Below are positions 24,522 to 32,747 of a DNA stretch of 42,836 nt, in pieces. Source of the DNA: Desulfocapsaceae bacterium (lineage in GTDB: Bacteria; Desulfobacterota; Desulfobulbia; Desulfobulbales; Desulfocapsaceae); NCBI GenBank assembly GCA_028697885.1, contig JAQVER010000026.1, positions 1 to 42,836 of the forward strand, given 5' to 3'. A program made the translations under genes and the position numbers. A model generated the notes under the pieces. That model was not told the origin of the DNA. It saw only the letters and a list, made by a program, of their open reading frames with translations, and ran no database searches. Within the stretch, counting starts at the first letter, position 1. Each line of letters starts with the position of its first letter.

Positions 24522-25367
24522 CTAGCGGCACAAGGCAATAGCGCTGAGAAGGGTGTAGATACCAAGCCATCCAACGATAAAGGTGATGATTTGCGGATAA
24601 TATCTGTTGTGTCGTTGCAGGAAGAACAGGGCGAAAAGCAGGGTGCTGGGGAAGATAACACCGGCGAGTAGAGGGGGGACAGATCTGAGCAGTTCCTGGA
24701 GCCCGAGGAAAAACCAGGGGCCATTGATGTGAAAAACCCCAAGCCTTTCCGGGTCAAAGGGGGCGGTGGCCAGTAGGCAGCAAAGAAGGATGATGGCTGT
24801 CAGCAAAGGATGATCCCGGAAAGAGGTCCTGTATTTTCGCAGATGTTCCCAGGCAAGAACCCCCCATACAATTCCGAACCCGATGACATGGTTGACATAG
24901 ACCCGCTTCATGCCGTCATCGGTGATGGAAAAGAGGAGATCATTCAGGGTGGTGCCCACTCCGGGAATGGCCGTGATGATATTCTCGGCGATCAGACCGG
25001 CAGAGGCGCCGGTGCTGTCTGCTCGCAGGACATAGCCGGTAAAGAGAAGAAGCAGGGCTACGGGCAGTGTCGCGGTCAATCTGATCCATTGGGTCCGGCT
25101 ATAGGTAGCAGCGGGTTCAAAGATGGCCCAGAGGTGGATAAGGGTGAGCAGAAAAAACAGTTGGCTGGAATAAAAATGCAAGGAACGGAAATAGTCGCCA
25201 AAGGGAACCAGTAGATCGAGAGATCCGACAGAATAGAACGGCGTTGCCGGATCGTACTGGAATGCCACCAGGATGCCGGAAAGCACGGAGATAAAAAGGG
25301 TCACGAGACTCCATTCTCCCCATCTTACGGTGCGTATCAAGGCGCTCTTTTTTAATATGCCATTCAT
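24522..25367 (-). CDS. Cytochrome b/b6-type membrane subunit of a Rieske quinol oxidase complex
   Basis: This 281-residue integral membrane protein has two haem-ligating His pairs: LHFYSSQLFFLLTLIHLW (13 residues between the His) and NHVIGFGIVW to WEHLR (14 between). The 13/14 spacing is like cytochrome b6. A segment NGPWFFLGLQELLRSVP near the C-terminus resembles the quinol-site PEWYFLP region of subunit IV, so one chain seems to cover b6 and part of subunit IV. I chose ATG 25367 because it follows the Rieske stop by 20 bases. Longer upstream starts overlap the Rieske gene. It probably takes part in menaquinol oxidation. No cytochrome c gene is adjacent. Confidence 0.85.
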   Translation of the reverse strand: MNGILKKSALIRTVRWGEWSLVTLFISVLSGILVAFQYDPATPFYSVGSLDLLVPFGDYFRSLHFYSSQLFFLLTLIHLWAIFEPAATYSRTQWIRLTATLPVALLLLFTGYVLRADSTGASAGLIAENIITAIPGVGTTLNDLLFSITDDGMKRVYVNHVIGFGIVWGVLAWEHLRKYRTSFRDHPLLTAIILLCCLLATAPFDPERLGVFHINGPWFFLGLQELLRSVPPLLAGVIFPSTLLFALFFLQRHNRYYPQIITFIVGWLGIYTLLSAIALCR

Positions 25368-25386
25368 AGGGAGTTCGCAGTGATCG

Positions 25387-25800
25387 TCAGATGGTGACGA
25401 TGTAGCCACCGCTTCCATTGTCGATCTTCTCAACCTTGAAACGGGGAAGTGCTTTTTTTGCCGGACCGTGGATGACATCGCCCTGCGGGGTGAAACGGGA
25501 TTGGTGGCAGGGACATTCCATAAACCCTTCTTTCTCCCGATAATTGATCTTGCAGCCGAGATGGGTACATGTTCGTGATACGGCCCAGGGGCCTTGTTTG
25601 CTCTCAAAGAGAATGAAGTCAGGTCCAAGAAAAAACGCGCCGGGGGCAAGGGTGCTCTTGACTTCAATCAGGCGTGGTTGCCTTGGGATCTTGTATCCCA
25701 GAAAACGCAGGATCGGATAGCAGAGGGCAAACAGGCCCAGCCAAAGAATAAAGCGGCGTGGGGAACGGGGCAGCGAATGAAGTTTTTTTGCAGGCGGCAT
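25387..25800 (-). CDS. Rieske [2Fe-2S] protein
   Basis: This 137-residue protein has an N-terminal membrane anchor (RFILWLGLFALCYPILRFLG, about residues 16 to 35) and a Rieske domain. Cluster ligands are CTHLGC (Cys/His near residues 83 to 88) and CPCHQSRF (Cys/His near 101 to 106), followed by the Pro loop GPAKKALP. It transfers electrons from quinol to a downstream acceptor with the cytochrome b encoded 20 bases later. The linker before the domain is short. The operon continues upstream with coaD and rsmD, probably only by proximity. Confidence 0.92.
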   Translation of the reverse strand: MPPAKKLHSLPRSPRRFILWLGLFALCYPILRFLGYKIPRQPRLIEVKSTLAPGAFFLGPDFILFESKQGPWAVSRTCTHLGCKINYREKEGFMECPCHQSRFTPQGDVIHGPAKKALPRFKVEKIDNGSGGYIVTI

Positions 25801-25820
25801 GACAGTGGTACGTTCGGAAT

Positions 25821-26327
25821 TCAGGCTGAAGAAGAAAATACATCTATCAAAAGCTGATTCACGTGCGCTGGGACAAGTTCACTCACGTCGCCGCCGTGTC
25901 TTGCCGCATCTTTGATAATTGAAGAGCTGATATAGATCCAGCGGAAAGCAGGCATTAGAAAGATGGTATCCACTTCACGCTCCAGTTTGCGATTCATCAG
26001 TGCCAGTTGCAGTTCGTAATCAAAGTCCGACACCGCTCTCAACCCGCGAATAATGGCCTTGGCACCACGCTGTACAGCGTAGTTGACAAGAAGACCGGAA
26101 ACTGCGGCGATTTCGATTCGCGGGTGTTCTTCAGGGAAACATTTTTGGATCATCTCTATCCTTTGATCCAAGGTGAACAGCGGTGTCTTTCCTGGGTTGA
26201 TGGCAATGGCGATAATAATCCGGTCAAAGAGATTCAGGGCCCGGCCGATAATGTCCATATGGCCCATGGTGATGGGGTCAAAGGTGCCGGGATAAATTGC
26301 GAGGGTTGGTGATTGGAGGGGCATCAT
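25821..26327 (-). CDS. coaD: Phosphopantetheine adenylyltransferase
   Basis: CoaD catalyses the penultimate step of coenzyme A synthesis, 4'-phosphopantetheine plus ATP to dephospho-CoA. The 168-residue protein shows the nucleotidyltransferase motif YPGTFDPITMGHMDII (HxGH variant MGH), the conserved RGLRAVSDFDYELQLALMN, and the C-terminal ISSSIIKDAARHGGDVSELVP loop. Its ATG overlaps the rsmD stop (ATGA), giving the common rsmD-coaD pair. Confidence 0.96.
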   Translation of the reverse strand: MMPLQSPTLAIYPGTFDPITMGHMDIIGRALNLFDRIIIAIAINPGKTPLFTLDQRIEMIQKCFPEEHPRIEIAAVSGLLVNYAVQRGAKAIIRGLRAVSDFDYELQLALMNRKLEREVDTIFLMPAFRWIYISSSIIKDAARHGGDVSELVPAHVNQLLIDVFSSSA

Positions 26328-26965
26328 GGGGTCCCTTGCTGCATCGGTTGATAAAACCAGAAACCGGCCTCACCATATTTACGCTGATCCACCAGAGTTA
26401 GTCTCGTCAGATGTGTCGGCAGAGATTCTTTGGCACGATCTTCAACGATGAGCAGGGTGTGCTCACGGAGAAGGGAACTGCTATCAAGGGCACTCAGTAA
26501 CTGCAGGGACAGGCCCTGAGAATAAGGAGGATCAAGGAAAATTAGATCAAAACCCGGTCTGGTCTGCAGATTTTTTGAAAAATAAGGCAAGCCTTTTCGC
26601 AGGTCATGTTTGAGTACTGAGACAGGTCTGGACTCTTCGGGATTGATGCTGATTGCGCTCTTATTATAACCTTGCTGTTGCTTGTTGAAGGCGTCCATGC
26701 AGATCTGAATATTCCTGCTTATAAGATCCAGCGCCTGGGGGTGATAATCAACAAAACAAACATATTTGGCCCCACGGCTCAGCGCCTCGATTCCCAAAGC
26801 CCCTGTCCCGGCAAAGAGATCAAGAACAGAGGCCCCCTGAACCTGAGCAGCTATAATATTGAAGAGCGCTTCACGTGCCCGGTCAGAGGTCGGACGAATG
26901 ATATTCTCACGGGCCGGTGGTGGAATAAGTTTTCTGCCCTTGGCATACCCGCTAATAATTCTCAC
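26324..26965 (-). CDS. rsmD: 16S rRNA (guanine-966-N2) methyltransferase RsmD
   Basis: This SAM-dependent methyltransferase modifies G966 of 16S rRNA. The 213-residue protein begins with the RsmD signature MRIISGYAKGRKL. It continues with IRPTSDRAREALFNII near 25, the SAM-binding motif VLDLFAGTGALGIEALSRGA near 45, and the catalytic LIFLDPPYSQGL near 137. Length matches the family. It is coupled to coaD. A dispersed repeat lies upstream (26990-27110), so the promoter is not obvious. Confidence 0.94.
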   Translation of the reverse strand: MRIISGYAKGRKLIPPPARENIIRPTSDRAREALFNIIAAQVQGASVLDLFAGTGALGIEALSRGAKYVCFVDYHPQALDLISRNIQICMDAFNKQQQGYNKSAISINPEESRPVSVLKHDLRKGLPYFSKNLQTRPGFDLIFLDPPYSQGLSLQLLSALDSSSLLREHTLLIVEDRAKESLPTHLTRLTLVDQRKYGEAGFWFYQPMQQGTP

Positions 26966-26989
26966 TTATTTATGGTGTCATCCAAAAAC

Positions 26990-27110
26990 CCTAAAAACTT
27001 CGTTGCGCTGTATCCCTCGTCACTGCGGCGTACCAAAAAAGTACGATTCGCTTCTTAGACTTCGCACCTCTCGTCATTGGACTTTGTGGTGTGGCCATCC
27101 TCTTTTTAAA
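26990..27110. repeat. Dispersed intergenic repeat, degenerate copy
   Basis: The segment shares CTCGTCACTGCGGCGTAC (27016-27033) exactly with another intergenic copy at 34522-34539. Both copies end about 75 to 80 bases later with GCCATCC. In this copy the palindromic centre is eroded (GTAC, seven bases, GTAC). It fills the rsmD-asd gap and codes for nothing I recognise. Confidence 0.65.
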
Positions 27111-27128
27111 TTTTCATGAAACAAATAG

Positions 27129-28163
27129 TTATTTGTAGTTGGCGATAAAATATTCAGCGATCTGGACGGCGTTGAGGGCTGCTCCCTTGAGGATATTGTC
27201 AGAGACTACCCACATGTTGATGCCATTTGTGATGGATTCATCTTCTCGTATTCTTCCCACCAGAGTCTCGAACTTTCCTTCACAGTCGACGGCCAGTGGG
27301 TAGCGGGACAGGGTTGGCTCATCTACAAGCTGGACGCCAGGGGCATGGGCTAAAAGCTCTTTGACTTCGGCAGCACTGATCTTCTGTTTGGTCTCAATGT
27401 TTACCGCCTCGGAGTGTCCGTAAATGACGGGTACCCGCACTGCAGTAGCAGTGACACCGATAGTGTCGTCTTCAAATATTTTCCTGGTCTCGTTGACCAT
27501 CTTCATCTCTTCCTTGGTGTAGCCGTTGTCGAGAAAGCTGTCAATTTGGGGGAGGCAGTTAAAGGCAATCTGGTGGGGGTATACCTTGTGTTCCATGGGT
27601 TTGCCTGCAGCATAGGCAAGGACCTGAGCTTTGAGCTCGTCAATGGCCTTGGCGCCGGTGCCCGAGACTGCCTGATAGGTTGAGATCACTAGGCGCTTGA
27701 TGCCGACTTTGTCATAGATAGGTTTCAGAGCAACCAGCATCTGAATAGTGGAGCAGTTGGGGTTGGCAATTATGCCCCGCTTGGTGTATTGCGCTATAGC
27801 ATGAGGGTTTACCTCAGGGACTACCAAGGGGATTTCCGGATCCATGCGGAAGGCACTGGAATTATCGATGACCACCGCGCCTGCAGCAGCGGCAGCTGGT
27901 GCAAATTCAAGGGAACGCGCCGCGCCGGCTGAAAAAAGGGCAATGTCTATTCCGGTAAAGGAGTCTTTGGAGAGGAGCTGAACGGACAGTTCTTTTCCTC
28001 CAAACGAGATCTTTTTGCCAACAGAGCGTTCGGAGGCAAGGAGTCGCAACTCGCCTACAGGGAAATTCTTCCGGCGTAATACGTCAAGCATGGCACCACC
28101 AACGGCCCCAGTGGCGCCGGCGATGGCAACATTATATTTTTTTGGTTCACTGCTCATGTTCAA
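27129..28163 (-). CDS. asd: Aspartate-semialdehyde dehydrogenase
   Basis: This enzyme reduces aspartyl phosphate to aspartate semialdehyde, the branch point to lysine/diaminopimelate, threonine and methionine. The 344-residue protein has the NADP-binding GATGAVGGAML near residue 16, the active-site Cys in NPNCSTIQML near 135, the substrate loop VSGTGAKAIDEL near 167, and a HSEAVNIET segment near 250 typical of the bacterial family. A second ATG two codons in is a possible start. It is the last gene of the ilvB-ilvN-psd-pssA-asd run (gap 60 bases). Confidence 0.96.
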   Translation of the reverse strand: MNMSSEPKKYNVAIAGATGAVGGAMLDVLRRKNFPVGELRLLASERSVGKKISFGGKELSVQLLSKDSFTGIDIALFSAGAARSLEFAPAAAAAGAVVIDNSSAFRMDPEIPLVVPEVNPHAIAQYTKRGIIANPNCSTIQMLVALKPIYDKVGIKRLVISTYQAVSGTGAKAIDELKAQVLAYAAGKPMEHKVYPHQIAFNCLPQIDSFLDNGYTKEEMKMVNETRKIFEDDTIGVTATAVRVPVIYGHSEAVNIETKQKISAAEVKELLAHAPGVQLVDEPTLSRYPLAVDCEGKFETLVGRIREDESITNGINMWVVSDNILKGAALNAVQIAEYFIANYK

Positions 28164-28223
28164 TTTTCCTTATAAAGATGCTGATATTTTTCGCGTTCCT
28201 TGTTTTCAAGGTACTGTTGTGTG

Positions 28224-28982
28224 TTAAGACGAGTGATGGTGAGAAGAAACGGGTTCTTTTTTCAGTCCTCGAATCCTGCTGTAGACTGCCATTCCGGGAC
28301 CGGAGGCGATATAGAGCAGGCAGATCAGAAAAAGCATGATCTCGGGTTCAGCTGCAACAAGGACGAAGAGGAGAATCATCCCGACCAGGATCTGGAATGT
28401 CTTGAATCTCCCCGCGCTTGGTTTCTTAAAACTAAGGTACCGATGGGTAGAGACCATCAGGTAGGAGAGCAGATAGACAAGCAGTAGCAGGGAGATGTGC
28501 TTTACTTCCCCGGTGATGCCAATATAATGACAAAAAAGAACACTGGTGACGATCATGGCAGCTGCGGCAGGACATGGCAGGCCGACAAAATCCTTACTCT
28601 CCGACTTGGTGTCCTGGGAGTTGAAACGGGCCAGACGTAAGGAGGTCATGGCCACATAGAGAAATGCAGCAAGCCAGCCATACCGTCCATAGGGATTCAG
28701 AGCCCAGAGATAGGCCAGGAGTCCCGGGGCGACACCGAAAGAGACCATGTCACAGAGGGAGTCAAGTTCCACACCGAATTGACTTGTGGTTCTGGTCATC
28801 CGGGCGACCCGGCCATCAAGACCATCAAAAATTGCCGCCACCAGGATGGCAATGGCCGCGGTCTTAAAATCTTTATTGACCGAGGCGATCATAGAGTAAA
28901 ATCCACAAAAGAGACTGGCCAGGGTAAACATGCACGGGAGTGGATAAAACTTTGAACTCATTTCTGCTGGAGTTTCTGACAT
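28224..28982 (-). CDS. pssA: CDP-diacylglycerol-serine O-phosphatidyltransferase
   Basis: PssA makes phosphatidylserine from CDP-diacylglycerol and serine, the first step to phosphatidylethanolamine. The 252-residue membrane protein has the CDP-alcohol phosphotransferase signature DGx2ARx8Gx3Dx3D, seen in FDGLDGRVARMTRTTSQFG and ELDSLCDMVSF (about residues 53 to 83). Six or seven further hydrophobic helices follow. CAGGAGG lies nine bases before the ATG. It sits directly after psd, so both steps of PE synthesis are co-transcribed. Confidence 0.94.
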   Translation of the reverse strand: MSETPAEMSSKFYPLPCMFTLASLFCGFYSMIASVNKDFKTAAIAILVAAIFDGLDGRVARMTRTTSQFGVELDSLCDMVSFGVAPGLLAYLWALNPYGRYGWLAAFLYVAMTSLRLARFNSQDTKSESKDFVGLPCPAAAAMIVTSVLFCHYIGITGEVKHISLLLLVYLLSYLMVSTHRYLSFKKPSAGRFKTFQILVGMILLFVLVAAEPEIMLFLICLLYIASGPGMAVYSRIRGLKKEPVSSHHHSS

Positions 28983-29072
28983 GATAGATTTCCTCCTGTG
29001 AGGATGGCTGCAAGGATATACCGGAAAAAGATGTTTCGGGGCTGGGTGTGCAGCTTTCCTGACGCCCCTCTT

Positions 29073-29717
29073 TTAGGGAAGATAGCCAATTACTGATTCA
29101 CCGGCCCTGACTTTCTGACCGATTGTAACCTCGAGCTGAGTCTGGGTAGGAAGATAGAGATCAACACGGGACCCAAAACGAATCAGGCCGAAGCGCTCGC
29201 CGCGGCGAACTTGATCATCTGCTTCCAGCCAGCAGACAATTCTTCTGGCAATAAGGCCTGCTACCTGGACAAAAGCAAGTCGATGTCCACTTGCGCTTTG
29301 CACAATGGTCGCGCAATGTTCATTGTGCATGGCACCGCGGTTGGAGTCTGCCGAATAAAATTCGCCGGGAGTATAAATGATCTTATCAACAGTGCCGCTT
29401 ACGGGGGAACGATTGACATGGACGTTAAAAACGTTCATGAAGATTGAAACCTTGTACACCTGGCCGAGTAGATATTGGTCATCAATGATTTTTTCAATCA
29501 GAATAACCTTCCCGTCGGCAGGTGAGATCAACGCATCTTCGCTGATTGGGCCGATGCGCTCCGGATCCCGGAAGAAACAAAGTACAAAAGTGGTAATCGC
29601 CAACGCCGCGAGAGCGAAAATATCATAGCCTAAAACAGCAATGATCAAGGTGACAAAGGCGCTGAAGGCAATAAAAGGATATCCTTCCTTGGCTATGGGG
29701 ATCTGGGGAGATTTCAT
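29073..29717 (-). CDS. psd: Phosphatidylserine decarboxylase, short form
   Basis: This pyruvoyl enzyme turns phosphatidylserine into phosphatidylethanolamine. The 214-residue protein is of the short type (proteobacterial long forms are about 300). Two N-terminal helices anchor it. Further motifs are DPERIGPISEDALISPADGK near 52, FMNVFNVHVNRSPVSG near 93 and, near 181, the self-cleavage site in RFGSRVDLYLP (Gly-Ser, where Ser becomes the pyruvoyl group). The start overlaps the ilvN stop (ATGA), linking lipid and amino-acid genes in one transcript. Confidence 0.94.
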   Translation of the reverse strand: MKSPQIPIAKEGYPFIAFSAFVTLIIAVLGYDIFALAALAITTFVLCFFRDPERIGPISEDALISPADGKVILIEKIIDDQYLLGQVYKVSIFMNVFNVHVNRSPVSGTVDKIIYTPGEFYSADSNRGAMHNEHCATIVQSASGHRLAFVQVAGLIARRIVCWLEADDQVRRGERFGLIRFGSRVDLYLPTQTQLEVTIGQKVRAGESVIGYLP

Positions 29718-30196
29718 TTTTTACTGGCTCTAGCCATGGCAATGGTGCCGGTACGCACGATTTCCTGGATGCCTATTGGTTTTAGGATATCAATGATGGC
29801 CTGAACCTTTGATGCGGAGCCGGTAACCTCAACCGCATAGGATTTTGGACTGACATCCACCACCTTTCCCCGGAAGATGTCAATGACCCGCAGGACTTCA
29901 GCCCTGGTTTGAGCCTCAGCCTTGACCCGGATCAGAACCATCTCCCGCTCAACATATTCGCTGTCACTGATGTCGGTAACCTTGATGACATCGATGAGTT
30001 TGTGCAATTGTTTGGTGATCTGTTCTATAATAGCCTCGTCGCCACGGGTGACTAAGGTCAGGCAGGAGATACTGGGTTCAAGGGTCTCGGCAACACTGAG
30101 GCTTTCGATATTAAAGCCGCGGCCGCTGAAGAGACCGGTAACCCGTGAAAGAACTCCCGGCTTATTTTGAAGAAGTACGGAAATTGTATGTTTCAT
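29714..30196 (-). CDS. ilvN: Acetolactate synthase small (regulatory) subunit
   Basis: This 160-residue regulatory subunit of acetohydroxyacid synthase gives valine feedback inhibition. The N-terminal ACT domain (MKHTISVLLQNKPGVLSRVT, then GLFSGRGFNIESLSV) is intact. A C-terminal domain contains VVDVSPKSYAVEVTGSASKV near 110 and GIQEIVRTGTIAMAR at the end. It lies 100 bases after ilvB and is coupled to psd. Length and order are normal. Confidence 0.96.
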   Translation of the reverse strand: MKHTISVLLQNKPGVLSRVTGLFSGRGFNIESLSVAETLEPSISCLTLVTRGDEAIIEQITKQLHKLIDVIKVTDISDSEYVEREMVLIRVKAEAQTRAEVLRVIDIFRGKVVDVSPKSYAVEVTGSASKVQAIIDILKPIGIQEIVRTGTIAMARASKK

Positions 30197-30296
30197 CTGT
30201 TTGTCCTGTGCAAAATATAGTTAGCAGGGAGCGGATAAAAAACTGACCCTTCCCTGATTCTTTCAAGGCACCTTCAACAAGGCACCAGACCGACAG

Positions 30297-31997
30297 CTAG
30301 ACCAGAAGCATCTCGGTGGTGGCCTTACCTGCCGGTACCATTGGGAATACACATTCCTCTCTGGCAATAACAAAGTCCATGATAACGGTATTGTCCGTGG
30401 CCAGGGCCTCTTTGATTACTGCTTCTACCTCACTTTTCTTGGTGGCTCGTAAGCCGACTGCACCGTATGCCTGAGCCAGCATCACAAAGTCAGGGGTCAC
30501 CTCCATGACGGTTCCGGCGTAGCGTTTGTTGTAGAAAAGTTCCTGCCACTGACGTACCATTCCCAGGTAGTTATTGTTAAGGATGGCAATCTTGACCGGG
30601 CACTTATACTGTTTTGCCGTTGCCAGTTCCTGGATGTTCATCTGGATGGAACCATCGCCGGCCACATCGATAACTGTCTTTTCGGGAAAAGCCATCTTGG
30701 CGCCGATGGCGGCAGGAAGCCCATAACCCATGGTGCCAAGGCCACCTGATGTTGCCCACTGTCGTGGCTTGTTGAATTTGTAAAACTGGGCGGCCCACAT
30801 CTGATTCTGGCCGACCTCTGTGGTGATGATGGCATCACCATGGGTGAGTTCGTCCAACTTCTGAATGACATATTGGGGTTTAATGATATCCCCTTCATCA
30901 AGGTAGCCCATTGGATGCTTTTTGGTCCACTCACCGATGGTTGCCAGCCATGGTTCATGGCTGGCCGCGACCTGCTCACGGTTAAAATCGCTGGAGTTGT
31001 TGAACCAGGCGTTCATGGCCGTGAGGGCATGTTTGCAGTCGGCGACAATGGGGATGTCAACCTTGACATTTTTACTGATGGAAGTGGGGTCAATGTCAAT
31101 ATGGATGATGGTTGCATGGGGGGCAAAGGCGTCGAGACGGCCGGTGACCCGGTCATCAAAACGGGCTCCGACTGCGATCAGGAGATCACTGTTGGCAACG
31201 GCCATGTTGGCGGTATAACTGCCATGCATGCCGAGCATACCCATGGAGAGCGGGTCGCTTCCGGGAAAACCGCCAAGGCCCATCAGGGTCATGGTGACAG
31301 GCATGTTGAGTTTTCTGGCCAGCTCAGTCAGCTCTTCGTTGGCATTGGAAAGAATGACACCGCCGCCGACATAGAGCACTGGATTTTTGGCCTTCAGGAT
31401 CTTTTTACATGCTTTCTCTATCTGCCCTGGATGCGGTTCATAGGTAGGCTGATAGTTTTGCATCCTGATTGGCTTTTTCTCAGGGAAGTCAACCATCTTG
31501 GCCACAACATCTTTAGGCAGATCTACAAGTACCGGGCCTGGGCGACCGGTGCGGGCGATATGGAATGCCTCGCGCAGGGTAGACACCAGATCTTTGGCGT
31601 CTTTCACCAGATAGTTATGTTTGGTGCAGGGACGGGTGATTCCGACGATATCGACCTCCTGGAAGGCATCATTGCCGATCAGGGGGGTGGGCACCTGGCC
31701 GGTGAGGATGACAAGGGGGATGGAATCCATATAGGCAGTGGCAATAGCGGTTACGCCATTGGTAGCGCCCGGGCCGGAGGTGAGCAGGGCGACACCGACT
31801 TCGCCGGTAACTCTGGCCAGTCCGTCAGCTGCATGGACAGCGCCTTGTTCGTGTCGGACAAGAACGTTCGTAATGTCAGAATCCATCAGGGCGTCAAAGA
31901 GATCAATGACAGCGCCACCGGGGAAACCAAAAATAGTTTTTATTCCTTCTTCCTGAAGGCATCGTATGATGGCCTGTGAACCGCTAATTTTTTCCAT
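30297..31997 (-). CDS. ilvB: Acetolactate synthase large (catalytic) subunit
   Basis: This thiamine-diphosphate enzyme makes acetolactate or acetohydroxybutyrate for valine, leucine and isoleucine. I chose ATG 31997 (MEKISGSQAII) as AAGGAAGAGG lies just upstream. A start six codons earlier is possible. The 566-residue protein has the catalytic Glu in VRHEQGAVHAADG, the FAD/regulatory middle domain, and the ThDP motif GDGSIQMNIQELATAKQYK with NNNYLGMVRQWQ. It is the first gene of the leftward ilvB-ilvN-psd-pssA-asd operon. I saw no clear attenuator in the 195-base region upstream. Confidence 0.97.
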   Translation of the reverse strand: MEKISGSQAIIRCLQEEGIKTIFGFPGGAVIDLFDALMDSDITNVLVRHEQGAVHAADGLARVTGEVGVALLTSGPGATNGVTAIATAYMDSIPLVILTGQVPTPLIGNDAFQEVDIVGITRPCTKHNYLVKDAKDLVSTLREAFHIARTGRPGPVLVDLPKDVVAKMVDFPEKKPIRMQNYQPTYEPHPGQIEKACKKILKAKNPVLYVGGGVILSNANEELTELARKLNMPVTMTLMGLGGFPGSDPLSMGMLGMHGSYTANMAVANSDLLIAVGARFDDRVTGRLDAFAPHATIIHIDIDPTSISKNVKVDIPIVADCKHALTAMNAWFNNSSDFNREQVAASHEPWLATIGEWTKKHPMGYLDEGDIIKPQYVIQKLDELTHGDAIITTEVGQNQMWAAQFYKFNKPRQWATSGGLGTMGYGLPAAIGAKMAFPEKTVIDVAGDGSIQMNIQELATAKQYKCPVKIAILNNNYLGMVRQWQELFYNKRYAGTVMEVTPDFVMLAQAYGAVGLRATKKSEVEAVIKEALATDNTVIMDFVIAREECVFPMVPAGKATTEMLLV

Positions 31998-32192
31998 GAA
32001 GCCTCTTCCTTTCATTTATTGAGGTTTTTCAGAAAAGTTGACAATCCTAAAAAAAAGTCTCTGAACAAACCTGTCCTGATTTAAATAAAATACACTAAGT
32101 GAGTACCAAGTCTGGTTCCAATCAAATGGGGTAAACATTGTTTTATTATTCCTTGAAGTTAACTGCAAAACTGAATTCTTCAAGGTGTCTAT

Positions 32193-32540
32193 ATGTTAAA
32201 AAATATACTAAAACAAAGAATATATATCGATAAGAGGACTTATGTCAAGAATGAAGGTTGCATCTGGGAAAGATTCCTGGAATGCTATTTCTCTTTTGAA
32301 TGGCATAAAGCATGGGACTGCCTGATGGGCTGGAGAGATGCTGAGGCAGGAAAAGATATGAAAAAGCTCCTTGACAAGGATCGAGAATCGAGTTTACTCT
32401 ATTCTTATTCTTTCAATAAATTTTTCTTTGCGGACTTTAGAGCTTATGCAAACTTATTTCTCTCTCTTACTGTTGCTACCAGGCATTTATCCAATTTGGA
32501 CTGTGGCGGGGATGGCGAAATTTTGATTGTGCGCAAATAA
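32193..32540 (+). CDS. Hypothetical protein, orphan
   Basis: This 115-residue reading frame has no recognised family. It is rich in aromatic residues (ECYFSFEWHKAWDCLMGW near residues 30 to 47), with charged helices and no signal peptide. AAGGTG lies eight bases before the ATG, and a strong terminator starts 14 bases after the stop, which argues that it is a transcribed unit. Composition is more AT-rich than its neighbours, so it may be acquired or fast-evolving. Confidence 0.45.
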   Translation: MLKNILKQRIYIDKRTYVKNEGCIWERFLECYFSFEWHKAWDCLMGWRDAEAGKDMKKLLDKDRESSLLYSYSFNKFFFADFRAYANLFLSLTVATRHLSNLDCGGDGEILIVRK

Positions 32541-32553
32541 ATAGTAAAATCCA

Positions 32554-32585
32554 AAGGCCGCGGTTCAAAACCCCGGCCTTTTTTT
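32554..32585 (+). terminator. Rho-independent terminator before leuA
   Basis: The GC-rich stem AAGGCCG/CGGCCTT is extended by GG/CC across one mismatch, has a loop of about 7 bases and is followed by seven T. It closes the orphan gene and insulates leuA. An attenuator role for leuA cannot be excluded, but no Leu-rich leader peptide is visible. Confidence 0.8.
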
Positions 32586-32747
32586 ATTTAGGAGCCGTTT
32601 GGAAATGATCAATGTTTTTTTGCCTGTTTCTCAACAGTTCTTTATCCCGTCTCTCATATAGTCAGATAACGATTTTATTTTATTACAACGGCTTGTCTGT
32701 GGTTTTTACAGGTCTAAAAACCATCTCAAAAAAGGAGTTTGAAGGTC

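Noticed and set aside
30840-31979. A 379-codon plus-strand frame across ilvB
   Set aside because: It mirrors the ilvB frame, has no ribosome-binding site or family resemblance, and ilvB is unambiguous.
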